Assembly (NCBI RefSeq): GCF_010389155.1
Contig: NC_057761.1
Coordinates: 58,836,587-58,900,586 of the forward strand
Source of the DNA: Erigeron canadensis
Lineage: Eukaryota > Streptophyta > Magnoliopsida > Asterales > Asteraceae
DNA length: 64,000 bases
Reading direction: 5' to 3'
Shown here: positions 1 through 12,530 of the stretch, in pieces
Layout: each line of letters starts with the position of its first letter
How positions within the stretch are numbered: position 1 is the first letter of the stretch
The notes under the pieces: generated by a model
What the model was told of the DNA's origin: nothing
Database searches by the model: none
What the model saw: the letters and a program-made list of their open reading frames with translations, nothing else
Program-made: the position numbers and the translations under genes

Positions 1-44
1 AATACGTAAACAATTATAACACATACTAGATTATAACAAATTCA

Positions 45-224
45 TTAAAAGATGAAAGCAAACACGAATGCTGATAGAGAAGCAACGATTGTAGGGACGC
101 AAACGGTCATAGCGTCTGAAGCTGGAGCTGGGGCTGGAGCTTCTTGGGCCGAGACGGCTGATATGGCAATCAGCATCATCATGATTGCAAAGGCGAAAAA
201 GTGGTTCATCTTCTTTGACTCCAT
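45..224 (-). CDS. Arabinogalactan peptide (AG-peptide), copy 1
   Basis: Intronless 59-residue ORF. It begins MESKKMNHFF, has a hydrophobic N-terminal signal peptide ending SAVSA-QE, then the short mature core APAPAPASDA, then a hydrophobic C-terminal tail ending AFVFAFIF. In this family the mature peptide is cut to roughly 10-15 residues, its prolines are hydroxylated and carry arabinogalactan, and the tail is exchanged for a GPI anchor at the outer plasma membrane. The layout and length fit AG-peptides closely. The first Met was taken as start; Met6 is an alternative. Two close paralogues lie at 10978-11154 and 28324-28500 on the same strand; this is the most diverged and has a Cys within the C-terminal signal. 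The plus-strand ORF over the same bases is a shadow. Confidence in family is high; a specific function is not known. Confidence 0.9.
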   Translation of the reverse strand: MESKKMNHFFAFAIMMMLIAISAVSAQEAPAPAPASDAMTVCVPTIVASLSAFVFAFIF

Positions 225-357
225 ATATATATGATGATAGTTTTCTGCTCTGCTTATTTAATTCTCAGCTAGAAAAATATGTAGGAGAGAATGAAAGTTT
301 GCAAGAGCAGATCGATGATCAAAAGGAGTGGGGAACAATAAGGTTGTGGTGTTGGGG

Positions 358-364
358 TTTTATA
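358..364 (-). promoter_or_regulatory. TATA box of AG-peptide copy 1
   Basis: TATAAAA on the minus strand about 134 bases upstream of the ATG, followed on that strand by CCCCAA. The same CTATAAAACC-CAA arrangement occurs upstream of the other two AG-peptide genes, which supports a shared core promoter. Confidence 0.6.
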
Positions 365-638
365 GGATGAAAAATAAAAAAAGAATGATTAATTCTCTTC
401 TAGATTCTAATTAAGGACGGACATCATGTGTAGTTGTCATTTAGACAAGGATTGCTGCTGCCCGCTGACCGTTGCCTTGTTTTTATTGTTATTTACGGGT
501 AAATATTGCTTAAATGACAGCTGGTTAAAGGTGAATTATTTTAATTTGGGAAATTATGTATTACAACTTTATCTCGTATCATTAACTTTTTTGCAAGATT
601 TTGTAGATTTATAATGTCACTCTCCCGTTAGTTATTAA

Positions 639-804
639 GGGGTGCTTGGTTGGATGTATTATAGGGTGGAAAATAGGTAAGATAATCATTAATGATGTTT
701 GGTTAAGAAAAAAGTGAGTAATCAATACCTGAAGTAGGCAATGACCCATTATACAATAATTTGAGGGGAATGACTATCAATATCTCACTCCTTCTCTCAC
801 ATCC

Positions 805-885
<81 letters not shown>

Positions 886-965
886 ATATATTTTATAATG
901 ATAGTATTCCTTACCCATTACATTTCTCTTACCTTTACCCTTACCCCTTTTTAAACCAAACACCC
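639..965. mobile_element. Tourist/Harbinger-type MITE with TAA target duplication
   Basis: Terminal inverted repeats GGGGTGCTTGGTT (left) and AACCAAACACCC (right) enclose 327 bases with no coding capacity. TAA is present immediately outside both ends (636-638 and 966-968), the 3-bp duplication expected for PIF/Harbinger MITEs. An (ATT)n microsatellite has expanded inside it and produces a false poly-Ile ORF. Confidence 0.75.
806..882. repeat. (ATT)n microsatellite
   Basis: About 25 uninterrupted ATT units inside the MITE at 639-965. Confidence 0.95.
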
Positions 966-1872
966 TAAGCTTTATTAATTTATTAACTTACCAATATGCT
1001 TTTATGAAAGTTTTAAACCGGTAAATAGATACAGGATTTTTACGGTTAAGGTTATCTTGTTACTACCTTTTAAACCCAATATTCGGGCACCTGATCACAA
1101 GACCATGTTAACCCAAACACGCAGTATAGTTATTACCCCGTGTGTAAACGAATTAACTAAAGATTGTTGTTATCCCATAAATAAATTATTATTGTATCGT
1201 TTATTATAATGCAAAGAAAATGAAACAAAATGATTGAAATGGCTGGCTTGTTCCGATTCATCACAAGCTAGAATTTATATATTTTGATGTGTATCCAACT
1301 TATACGATTCTTTTCTTTTATCATAATTAAAATCGCAAATTGTCGATCTAGTGACACTCACTGGTTGAGTTGATTTTGGCTTCATAAGAACATTTATAAA
1401 TGGTACGAGTACAAAATATCCCAGAGTTGTATAATTATTACAAGCATGGTACCCGCACAATGCGGCAACAGTGATGGGGAAGACGGTCTAGAATATTTTA
1501 TGCCCAGATTTTTTATAAATAAAATTTTTCTTTATCTATTGATCTTACCAAATAAAAGATAAATGACATCTTAATTATTAAAATTGAAAACGGTAACTTT
1601 AATAAAAATAATTGATTCACCAACATTAATCTTAAACCGTAAATACTAAAGAAACATGGGTGACCACTTTATTTGTCAAAATCAGTTTTTTTTTTATTAA
1701 TAATAAATATTAAAAGAAAAAAATAAATAAGTAATTTTAAAGGCAGAAAACATTTAGTGTTTTGGGGGTGTGTAATTTCTTTTATTACGTAATAGAGATT
1801 ATTAAAATAAGAAAAATAAAATAATAAGTATGATTAGAAATCGTGATTGCATGTTCTAGTTTAATATTAGAA
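966..1872. other. AT-rich intergenic DNA, nothing recognised
   Basis: No gene, RNA or bounded element was recognised. The short ORF at 1275-1460 shows no protein-like composition. Confidence 0.5.
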
Positions 1873-2423
1873 TAAGTTGGGTGCACAGGCAACAGAAGTT
1901 TCTATTTTTTGGATTTTGACACAAGTTTTCTTCTATGTTTTTGGTGTATAGTGAGTTCCCTGTTGGTTTGATTGATTAAGTTTTGATTGATAGTAGTGTC
2001 TAATTTTACTAAGTATAAAAATATACACCTCATGTCTTACATCGACTTTTGAGTTTACGACTTTCAGCCACTTAAGTTTTAAATGAAAAGAAAACTTTCA
2101 TTTTTACTTGAATTTTAAATACAGAATTCCCAACTTCTAATTTCACATTTTTCGATCTATCTCCCTACTTGATAGAATAGAGCCAGAATTTAATTAGTAC
2201 TTATTAAGGAACTATTGTTTGATTTAAAAAAATCGACTAGAAACGATTTCTGTTAGTTTAACCCATATACTAAAAACTTATATAAAAATAAGTGTTAAAC
2301 ACCCCTAACTTCATTGACATGTTCTCATTTATAGTAGCAATACGACTCAAAACCTATAATAAATTCAGGGAGGGCTAGATATTGTCTGGATTGTTTATTT
2401 TGAAGAAAACTTTTCTTTTGAAG
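1873..2423 (+). repeat. Dispersed duplication, copy A
   Basis: Nearly the same sequence as 7408-8225, starting at TAAGTTGGGTGCACAGGC and continuing with small indels to TTTTCTTTTGAA. No ORF or terminal structure shows which element it derives from. Copy B differs mainly by an insertion of about 315 bp. Confidence 0.85.
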
Positions 2424-3299
2424 AACCTCTATAATTTTTATTTTGTTTCTCAATTATGTATCATAAAGAACGATGAAATGGGTTATAATCGTTGAAAGAG
2501 AAGAGAAAAATTTTGAAAAATGATTTTTTTTTATCTCCTTTTCTGTAAGTTAATAAGAGTCATTAGCTAGGGTGAACTATTGCTTCTACATGTCTACGTG
2601 TAAGTATCAAATCAGAGATAATCAAAGCAATATTTGCTATCGAATTAGGCGTGCGTGTCCCTATTATAATGTACAAACTACTTTGTTTACACACATGAAA
2701 ATTGGGTTTTATTAATTTACTAGATTAGAACTGTGCGTTCACGTTTATATTTTATTTATTTTATTTATTCCTCACAAAATTATATATAGTGAAAACAATA
2801 TTAAAAATTGAAGTGAATAATTATATATCATAAAAAAGACATTGATATAAATTCAAGTGTAAAAACCTAGTTAAGATTGAGCGTGCCGTATTAATCAGGG
2901 TTTTTCATTACAATGTCAACCCGGTGAGATAATAAGTTAATCATTTGACCAGAAATATTGAATTATAAAAATCATATAATTTGAAAGATAATTGATTAGT
3001 AACATAAAGAAATTATAAAAACGTAGCATGTTAGTATCTTATATGTTAACTGTCTTCTAAAAGATATGTGAACTCATGTATAAATTCTTTGAATATGTCT
3101 AGCTAGCCGATAATACACTTTTTTAAGAAAATAATAGCTAACAAAGGGGAATTAGTTAAAAATTGTATATGATTTTAATGCCTAATAAAAGTAATTAATA
3201 TAAATCTCTCAACTCATTAAATAATTACACTACCTCATTTCAAATCAAAAATTTTACATTGATCAACATCACCCCACCACCGTCACCACCCTGCGCCAA

Positions 3300-3336
<37 letters not shown>

Positions 3337-4133
3337 ATATATATAATTAACATAAATAATAAATAGCATCTATGTCCATGCTATATTTTTTTTTAAAAAA
3401 ATAACATTTTAAATTTAAAAGTGTTGAAAAATATGTAATATTTTCATTTAGTATCATTTAAAATATTTTCACATACACTGCCCCTTTAATGTTAATAATT
3501 AAATTACATTATCAGTCTTTTATCTTTTAAAATATCTCTATCAACTTTTTGCATCAATTACATTTACAACAATCATGTATACCACTCAACGCCTCATCTA
3601 TAACCAAGAGTCACCCCCCATCACATCGTCACCGCCACGACCACTATCGTATTACGCGGATAACATGCTAGTATTATATAATTAACATTAGTTAACATCA
3701 TAAGTTTATATATGGAAGGTGGATCTTGTTTCTTTTTTTGTTAGACATTTACTTTTGTATTTTATTTTCTACTTATTTTATTAATTTCTTATGTAATTAA
3801 TTATGTCAAGTGGGATAATATATGAAGTGCACGTTTAGGATACAGGGGAATCTACAATTAATAGATTATGGGTTTGAAGTAAAGAAACAAAATTAATCTT
3901 ACCTTAAGTGGTTGGATGTTTTCCTATGGATTCTTTAGGTCGTGAGTTCGATACTCGTTGCCTACTTTTTACGAACTTTATTTAAATGTGATTAGACACA
4001 ATGCCACTTAAGATGTTGAGATGTCAAAAATATAAGCATGAAGTTTATAAAGATAACATGTAGAAAAAAGATGATGTGGCGAGCTTTGAGATAATGCCAC
4101 ATCATCATTTGGAGATAGAGAATTATATATATA
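2424..4133. other. AT-rich intergenic DNA with (TA)n tract and possible Helitron 3' end
   Basis: A (TA)n microsatellite lies at about 3299-3345. At 3600-3671 a block beginning CACCGCCACGACC and ending in CTAG followed by T resembles a decayed Helitron 3' terminus, related in text to the Helitron end at 19.5 kb, but its hairpin is poor and no 5' end was found. Nothing else was recognised. Confidence 0.4.
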
Positions 4134-5523
4134 TTAGGTTTTTGACTCGCGCGATGCGCGAGCTGTATAAAAAACTATATAATACACTATATATATGAAG
4201 AAACGATAGCGAACATATTTCATTAGAATTACGTGATGTGAACTATATAAATAGTTTAGTAACATATAAACATATGGTTGAACAGAAATAGATTCAACCA
4301 AAAGCTTGACAAAACATGAACTTGAAGAAATAGAAGGACTTAAGCTATTAAGTTATACTTTAAATTATCATTAAGAATTTAGTAATATGTTTTTCTTCTA
4401 GTAATTCTAGTAATTTGTCTTTTATTGACACTAAATGATCTACATCTAGAACATGTATCATGTAGTCGTCTTGTTACAGCAGAACTCAAAGACATACAAT
4501 TTGATCCTTAATGTAGAGTGACAATTCTACTACATTTCTCTCCAAAAAAGTTAAAAGTCACATGAAAAATTACAATTGGCTGGATATATAATTCAAAAAG
4601 GATAATTTGACTATGCCTTATGTGTTGAATGTTCTTCTTAATATCCAAAAAGTAAAACAGTTATATTCATTTGAAGGTGTTGCTGCGATTTTTAGAAATG
4701 GATTATCAACACCATGGTGGTTTTAATTTTTGTTTAATCTAATTGACTAATCCAGAAGAGGTAGAATGTGCTGTTCCAAAAGAGAAAGAAAAAGAAAATT
4801 AGGATGTGAAATTTGGTTTAAGGGTGGGGTAGGTCTCGGACTCCGGATGATTTACAATTACTTGAATTTATATGACTCAATTTTTTTGGGGTTTTGCTAA
4901 ACGAAACCCTAAGGGTTTTTGTTAAAGTGTATTAATTAGTTGTACGTTTACCATAAAACCCATCTTATTTGTACTTACCGGCTATTGGCAAAGAAGAAGG
5001 TATACACCAAGGTAGTTTTTATACTTAAAAGAGGCTATTGTTTATTAAAACAAAAGGTTTAAATTTGGAACATATATTCAAGGTGTAGTTAATATGATGT
5101 GTTATCTTTTAACTAATTAAATCTATTTTTTTGCACTTAGTTTATTTTATTTATTTGTTTTTTTTGTATATTCATATAGTTTTGAAAACTTCCATATAAT
5201 TATCATAAGAAAAAAACTTTATGTAATGTTGAATAAAAAAGATAATGAAATATCATTAGGTATAGACGTGATTTTTTAGTTAAAGAGAAGATATCATTTT
5301 ATCTAATGAGAAGATCTTAGATTTCTACAATCTATTTATTTATTTATTAATTAATTAATATATATATATGTTCATTTTTTTTCTAAATATATAGTTTATT
5401 TTTGAAAAAAATATGGAGTTGATACATAGGATAAAATCATATGTGGCATTTTTTTAATATAGTTTTAGATTGCAAGAGAGTTTTAAAAAGCTTGGTTAAC
5501 TACTTTTTTATAAGAGTTATAGA
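4134..5523 (-). mobile_element. Non-autonomous Helitron, family 1
   Basis: On the minus strand the element starts with TCTATAACTCTTATAAAA after a host A, and ends with a GC-rich hairpin (CTCGCGCATCGCGCGAG), a short spacer and CTAA before a host T. These are the Helitron hallmarks: 5' TC, 3' hairpin then CTRR, insertion between A and T. The 5' subterminal part, including TAGGATAAAATCATATGTGGC on the plus strand, is shared with the Helitron at 16538-17480. It has no Rep/helicase ORF, so it is non-autonomous. Confidence 0.7.
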
Positions 5524-7407
5524 TATATATAGAGATAGAGATGGAAAATGCTAAATATGGTTGTATTTAACGTGCATAAAAAAACTTGTACCTTCCATAT
5601 TAAAAACCCGTCCTCTGATTTTCATGGTAAATGTACAAACAATTTATGCACCTTAAACACAGCCCTAAAGGCTGTATTTAATAAACCCTTTAGTTTATAA
5701 GAATTAATAATGATAACTAGTCTTAATTTATAGTATGTGACTAAAAATGTATCTAATCAATTGTATGTTTGTATATTATATTTTGTTTTTCTATCATTAC
5801 ATATATTTATTAATCATGTTATTGTCATCATCATATTAAACCTCTCATGAGCCTATCTATCATTTTTAAAAATTGAATTTTTTGATGTATTTTTCCAAAA
5901 TATTGGTAAAATCTTAATTGAAAATGATGAATTCTCACGAAAGTTCACATTTTAAAAACCAAAATCATCATTTTGCCTAGGACTTTTGTTACAAATCTCT
6001 CTTTATATATAAAAGGCTATCAGAAAGCGCTGATCGCGTGATGTTCTCTAAGTCCGCCACGTCAGCATTTTTCTATATAAGCATCTAAATGTAAGTTGCA
6101 TTTATATTGGAATAGTTATAAAAATGTTAGAGGCAAGGATTAAACCCATGACTTCCAACATAGCATGCAAATCCCTTTACCACTTAAACCAACATGCCTT
6201 TTGTTTATGTTTTGAATATCCATATTAGTTAAACATGTCTTTTGTTTCTTCTCACATATACACTAATACCATTAAACTTTATCAATCTCCAACTAATTTT
6301 TATTTTAATTATAACTATTATTTCAGTCTATTCGAACACCACATCCATTCATTAGTAGCATTTTCATATTAGAATATATATATATATATATATATATATG
6401 AATTATTATATAACTCATATAATTATATATAGTAGCTTTAACACATCCGAGTACAAATTTAAAATTTTATATTCGATTTTATTAGATTATTTTCTCAATA
6501 TAGAATAGATTGTACTGAAATAATATTAATTTTTTTACCTTTCATAAGAAAAGTAACATTAGATTTAAAATTTTTTTTTGACCGATTAATTAAATAAATT
6601 AGAATACTTATATTTAGTTTCTTATTTTGTAATACTTATTTTCATGTTTGGAATTAGGTTTCATTATAACCGTTTTTATTTTATTGTATATTAATTAATT
6701 TAAACTAATCACAATTTTCTTACGTTTTTTAATAATATGATATTTAATATAAAATTTGATCAAATATGTTTTAAGTTTGTTTTGCTTTCAAGTGCTTGTG
6801 TTTATATCTGCGTGAGTTTTGTTAATCATTTTGAAAAATTATACGTTTTGAATATAAAATAATAAATCTGTTGAAGTGATTATTTTTCTTATGTTATTGT
6901 CATTTATTATTGTTGTTAATATTGATCATTTAATTTGTTCCATTTGTAAAATAAACCTAATATGTCATTTTTAAACTACATTTACTTTTTTTATGAATGA
7001 ATAGTTTAGACACATTTCAATGAATTGAACTTGAATTTCTATTGGAGGGAATTCTTGCTTTTTATATATGTTACCATCAAAAGTTGGTCTTTTATTATGT
7101 CAAATTTACTGTATTAGGAGGATCAGATAACGACTTCCATAAGAAGAAAGAAATGATAACTCAATGACAAAATGTGATGACCAAGGGTGCAACGATGATT
7201 GGTCATGGTTTCTTTAGATTTAGCAATGCATATTTTGAAATTACACCTTACTTTGTATTTACTGTTTTTCTAATGCCTTGCCTTTTTAATTCTCTAGTGT
7301 GTAGTGTGTGTGCAGTGTCCTAAGATTTTGTTAACTACGGTTGGTTGTAGATAGTTGGCAAAGGTAAGTCTTTATGACTTTATCCTAATCAAATCTTCCC
7401 TGCACAT
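5524..7407. other. Intergenic, probable Helitron debris
   Basis: Around 5996 a TCTCTCTTTATATATAAAAGG motif, followed by a GCCACGTCAGC block, resembles a plus-strand Helitron 5' end, but no matching 3' hairpin/CTAG end was found. A (TA)n tract lies at about 6374-6400. No coding sequence was recognised. Confidence 0.35.
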
Positions 7408-8225
7408 TAAGTTGGGTGCACAGGCAAAAGAAGTTTCTATTTTTTGGATTTTGACACAAGTTTTCTTCTATGTTTTTGGTGTATAGTGAGTTCCCTGTTG
7501 GTTTGATTGATTAAGTTTTGATTGATAGTAGTGTCTAATTTTAACAAGTATAAAATATACACCTCATGTCTTACATCGATTTTTGAGTTTTAGTTGAAAA
7601 GAAAACTTTCTCATTTTTAGTTGAATTTTAAATACAGATTTCACATTTTTCTATCTCCCTACTTGATAGAACAGAGCCAGAATTTAGTACTTGTTAAGTA
7701 AATGATCGTTTGATTAAAAAAGATCGATTAGAAACGATTTCTGTTAGTTTAACCCATATACTAAAAACTTATATAAAAATATGTGTTAAACACCCCTAAC
7801 TCCATAACCCAACCAGACACTAGCTTTAGTTCACATAAAACATTTTCCAGAACATTTTATGTCGAAATTTCTATATGATAATATTTTTAGATGAATTGAA
7901 CTATATATTAGTCCAGCTATATATTCCTTATGCGGTTCATATATTGTGTTTGCTTCTACGGACCCCCTTAATTAGCGGCTGTAGGCGACAGTCGTTAGGT
8001 AATTCCGCATCAGACTATGCAAGACATAGGTAACGGAGTTTATAAGGCTTGGTACCCCAAAAAACGCATGTAACGCCTTCATACCGTCTCCATAAATTTT
8101 TATCATTACACATGAGTTTATTAATCATTGATATGTTCTCTTTACAAACTCAAAAACTATCATAATTCTAAGGAGTCACATAATTGTCTGGATTGTTTAT
8201 TTTGAGGAAAGCTTTTCTTTTGAAC
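7408..8225 (+). repeat. Dispersed duplication, copy B, with internal insertion
   Basis: Matches copy A at 1873-2423 on both flanks, but about 7811-8125 is an extra block absent from copy A. The inserted block has a locally higher GC stretch (about 7960-8085). I could not assign it to a family or find clean target duplications. Confidence 0.8.
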
Positions 8226-8246
8226 AAAAAGATACATTACTAACTA

Positions 8247-9286
8247 TCTTAATATATACTATAAGACAGTTGAACTAATGACTTATTAATCAATCAAATC
8301 GCTCAATTTCATCAAATTGACTTTCGCTTATGTCATCATTTAGATTAACTATAAATTAAAAAAAATAATAATCATTATCCAAATATATTATTATATGAAT
8401 ATTTATAATAATTTGTAGAAAAAGTCTCTTTAATTTACACTTTTTTGTTTTCCATCAATAATGTACACTTTTATGCCCTGAATACTAAAGTCATATTTAT
8501 TTTAAGCCATCAACTTGAGAAGAATATTTTAAAATTTACCATTATTTAATTAATTAAAATAATTTTAACATATGAATTATTGTCTACAAAAAATTATCTC
8601 AGAACCTAATGAATTATTAACTAATAAAATCGCTTCGCTCAATTTCAAAATAGGAGTCAATTTCAACATGGGGTAATCACAGATTAAAACACGATTTACA
8701 ACAAAGGGTTACTTAAATACTAAATCTAAATCGATATGAACTTAATTCAATATTCATTCTATCTCTCAATAAAAAAAGGTACATGACTTTCTCCTTTTTT
8801 ATGTATTAGTTTTGCGTATTAATATTTAAAGTTACAATTGTCAATCAAATAAAGAGTCCTAATTGCTGTTAAAAAAATATGAAAAACAATCCTAATTGTT
8901 ATCAAATTATCATAGGACAGGTGATTGAAAATAAACCTATTCGTGTTATGCGTATGTTTCATGATCAAATACCTATACTTGAATGTCAAGTACACGATCA
9001 CAAGTATGTTTATATTTTTATTCTTAATTATAATTCATAATAATATCATATTATGAGTAAAATTGGTTTCAAAAAGTTCTATAATAGAGAAATTAATATA
9101 ACATGTGTCTCAGTTAATAATCACAGTGACGAACCTGTGATTGTTGTACTACAACTTGCAAAATTTTAACACTTAAAACTATATATCTTCAAATTTGTTA
9201 GCTTTTATGACTTAAATGTATAAGAATCTAATATTGATAATATCGTAAACCCTGTGTCCAGTGTTGGACACGGGTCTAAAATCTAG
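8247..9286 (+). mobile_element. Non-autonomous Helitron, family 2
   Basis: Starts TCTTAATATATACTATAAG after a host A and ends with the hairpin CCTGTGTCCA-GTG-TTGGACACGGG, a short spacer and CTAG before a host T. The 3' end and subterminal sequence are shared with 25419-25847. No Rep/helicase ORF is present; the small ORF at 8819-9001 is noise. Confidence 0.75.
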
Positions 9287-10977
9287 TTTATAACTAACAT
9301 AATGATCTACCCAAAACATTCAATAAATTCCAAAATTCTTCCATTGGCTTTCTCTATATGTAGAGAAGTAATGCCATAATTAACGAGCATTCTTAACAAA
9401 CAATTACGAGTAACTAGTAATTAATGGTTTTTTCATCCTCTAGTATATTCTCTCATAGAGGCATTGCCATAATAAGCATTAGCCAAAACCAAAAACCAAC
9501 AATTTTGCTATTTACGGAGGGTTTAATTAGTACTTATCTAATTTTTAGGTTGGAGTTGCAATTACGCAAAAAACTTTGTTGGTTTTCTTTTTGATAACGA
9601 GTCATGTAAAATGCATGACCTTTGAAATCTTGACGCATAAGCAAAATTTATTACTGGGTCCATACACATGTATATAGGCCTAACGATCGAGGACATATAT
9701 GAAAGGTTACAACTTCCATGTGATTGATGAGGACATATAAACTATATTTGATTGTGACTTGTACCACAGTTTTTTAACTTTCAACGTACCACTAAAGATT
9801 CAAAGACCCTCAAAATTTCTCCAATTTAACTTAATTGAAGAGAATCCATTTTCCTTTTAATATAAGTGGGTTGATGGTCAAGAAATGTAATTAAATATAA
9901 TCTCTAAAAGTGTAATTATTTTGTGTGTTGGTCTGCCTTGTCAATATTCCACTAAAAAGAATTTGATGTTTGTCAAACTCTCATCAAAAGGAATAATGTT
10001 CACGCAATGGGAATGCGAATAAAGCTATACAATGTACCATTCCTTTATATGCTTTTTCACGAGCAAAAAGACTTGTAACAGACCACACACCTGTATTTAG
10101 ACTATCTGTATCAGTTCAGGATATATTTTTAACAAAAATCCTAATCAATATGCTATGTTAGCTTTTCATCTATCCTAATCAATAAACTCCTAAATAACTT
10201 TTGTCTTTTATCTTTATCTCTCCTCATCCTTCTCTACAAACAACCATGGATGAATATCCTCCATGTCATCACCCAGATCAATAGTCTCCCTACAAACACC
10301 TTCCATGTCATCACAAATTTCTTATGGACATCCTTGTTGTAGATAGTGATAAAAAAGCTAAAATAAAAATAAAAGTTTTATATGTAAATTTAAAAATCTA
10401 ACAAACAAGAACCACACAAAAATTGATGCCAACTAATAATAGAATAGAACAAGAAACCTAACCTGAACCACAGAACATGAATATTAAATTCTCGGTGTGT
10501 TTTTTTCAATTATTTTTTTGTTTAGAAAGAAAAAGAAAAACCAAGAATATCAATTAAAAGAAAACTGCCTTATAATAACAAAAAAAAAAAAAAAACTCTT
10601 TAAGGTTCATCTCATGAATTTCATAGGATGTTTTTGTGATGTTAGCGTTACAAGACTCGTCCTTTCAGGATGAATTAACATAAATTTTTTTTAATAAATT
10701 CTATAGACACTATTAAAGTTAAGATCTATCAACTAATGTTATATATATATGGTCACTGTACTACACATTCTTAATGACAAGAAAACAACATCACATTGAA
10801 GCACATAACACTAAAATAAATAATCACCAAAACCATATAAAAATAATTAAATCACCAACAAAATGTCATAAATATATCAAACTCGAATAGAGTTACATAT
10901 AGAAAACGATGTATGTATAATAAACATAAGGGATCCCTCTAAACAAATCAAATACTAGATGATCATAAAGTACTTAT
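9287..10977. other. Intergenic, 3' flank of AG-peptide copy 2
   Basis: No gene was recognised. An A16 tract lies near 10580. The last 250 bases resemble the 3' flank of AG-peptide copy 3 (about 28140-28320), so the gene duplication included this flank. Confidence 0.4.
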
Positions 10978-11154
10978 TTAAAAAAGAAAAGCCAGCACAA
11001 ATGCGGATACAGATGCAATAGCTGCCGGGACAGAGATGGTGGTAGCGTCAGACATCGGGGCTGGAGCAGGAGCGTCTTGGGCCGTGACGGCTGAGACAAT
11101 CATCAGCATCACCAGCATTGCTGCGAAAAGGTTGATCAACTTCGTTGGGGCCAT
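10978..11154 (-). CDS. Arabinogalactan peptide (AG-peptide), copy 2
   Basis: Intronless 58-residue ORF starting MAPTKLINLFAAML. The signal peptide ends SAVTA-QD, the mature core is APAPAPMSDATT, and the C-terminal GPI-type tail is hydrophobic, ending SAFVLAFLF and a TAA stop. Family knowledge: secreted, hydroxyproline-glycosylated at the Ala-Pro motifs, and GPI-anchored to the outer plasma membrane. It differs from copy 3 at only a few residues, so the two are a recent pair. The duplication extends into the upstream region (about 12040-12440 matches 29620-30010). Plus- and minus-strand 88-residue ORFs overlapping it are shadows in other frames. Strong family call. Confidence 0.93.
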   Translation of the reverse strand: MAPTKLINLFAAMLVMLMIVSAVTAQDAPAPAPMSDATTISVPAAIASVSAFVLAFLF

Positions 11155-11262
11155 TTTTTATTTGAAAAGAATGTGTGTAAGAAAGAATAAAGATTGCAAA
11201 AGTAGAGAAAATAGAGAATTTGAGTTTTGGGAATACAATTTTGTGTCGACAAACAATTGGGG

Positions 11263-11269
11263 TTTTATA
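11263..11269 (-). promoter_or_regulatory. TATA box of AG-peptide copy 2
   Basis: TATAAAA on the minus strand, 109 bases upstream of the ATG, in the context CTATAAAACCCCAATT. This context is conserved at AG-peptide copies 1 and 3. Confidence 0.65.
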
Positions 11270-12039
11270 GAGGGGAAAAAAAACTTGGTTCCAAAAATAT
11301 AGGTGGTCATCCAATAAGAAAAAGGCTGCCCGCTACCCTCTGCCCGTTATTACTCGTATTATTATTGTGAAATCTTTTGTGCTGTTGACACCTATTATTT
11401 GGATTTGTATGAATGTAAACTTTGGAAAAGATTTTTTATTTTTATACGGCGATTCGAATTTATCGACTATTTTAACATCTATTACGAATCACATTTCCAT
11501 TATTGGTCATATGTACGCCGACTGCAAGGAAAAAAAAACCATTTTTAGAATCTTATAAATCTAATGAACCCTTGAGTCCATGACATGCTATTGGGCTGGG
11601 CCATATCTAATGGACCCTTCACTTTTATTAATCGATGTTTGATAGGTCATGCTGAATTTTTAGGACTCTTGAAAACCCCCTAATAATCATTTTTAGGCTT
11701 TTTTTCATATTGGTTTAAGACTTTTTATGCGAGGTTTTGGTTTCGTTTGTACACTGATTTTGTTGCTGTTTGAATGATGATTTTGGTATTGTTTTTATTG
11801 TTAATTTGAGGCTATTTAGGTGAAGCTTTTCGCTGAGGAAAATTTTTTTTTGCCCCCATCATCACAATTTTCTGCATCTGCCACTGCACATATATAAAAT
11901 TATATATAAATATCCGGACTCTTACGAGTCGATTCACGTTTCGAGTCAAAAATCAGGTTTTCGAGTCGAGTCGACAACTATGCACGGGAGTATACAACTT
12001 CTCTATATTTGTTGATCAATCATACAACATAAACCAACA

Positions 12040-12440
12040 ATTGCGTATGAGTTGTAGCATTCCTTTTTCTTGGACTAACTTATGCATGTAGAAATATAAC
12101 AGCTAAGTACAAAAATATATAAAGTGCCCGGTTTTGATCAATTCAACATTCGAGAATGTGGTAACAAAGTGGTTTGATCAATTGTGGGGTAAAGTAATTA
12201 GTGAAACTTTTATTATGAAACAGCGGCTTAAAAGCTTTTCTTTTTTTTGTCGACCTTGTTGTTTCACTTTATGTAGAAAACTTCATGTGGAATCACTTTT
12301 ACGGAGTCTTTGTTATTCAGTGCCAACTCACATTATTGTTTAGTTTTGACACCCAACTTCGTCGCATTAATTTTATTGATAAATAATAATGCACACACAT
12401 GCCTAGCTACTTGACATTGATTCACAACCCACTAATATAT
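12040..12440. repeat. Duplicated far-upstream region of AG-peptide copy 2
   Basis: Shares patchy but clear similarity with 29620-30010, upstream of copy 3. Matches include TTGTTTCACTTTATGT, ACTTCATGTGGAATCACTT and GTTTTGACACCCAACTT. It marks the extent of the segmental duplication that produced the gene pair and may include conserved regulatory sequence. Confidence 0.7.
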
Positions 12441-12530
12441 GTTAGCTTCGAGAGTTCGCAAGATATATATCGGAGATATACATCAAACCTACTTTCTACA
12501 TATGCTTGATAACCATTGTTTGTAGTAGCA

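Noticed and set aside
703..963. 86-residue ORF with a long poly-Ile run
   Set aside because: Produced by the (ATT)n microsatellite inside a MITE; no protein features outside the run.
4140..4165. CG-rich palindrome as a possible protein-binding operator or terminator
   Set aside because: Better explained as the 3' hairpin of a Helitron, with CTAA and host T at the right distance.
11036..11314. Two 88-residue ORFs on opposite strands
   Set aside because: Both are shadows of the AG-peptide gene at 10978-11154, which is in another minus-strand frame.
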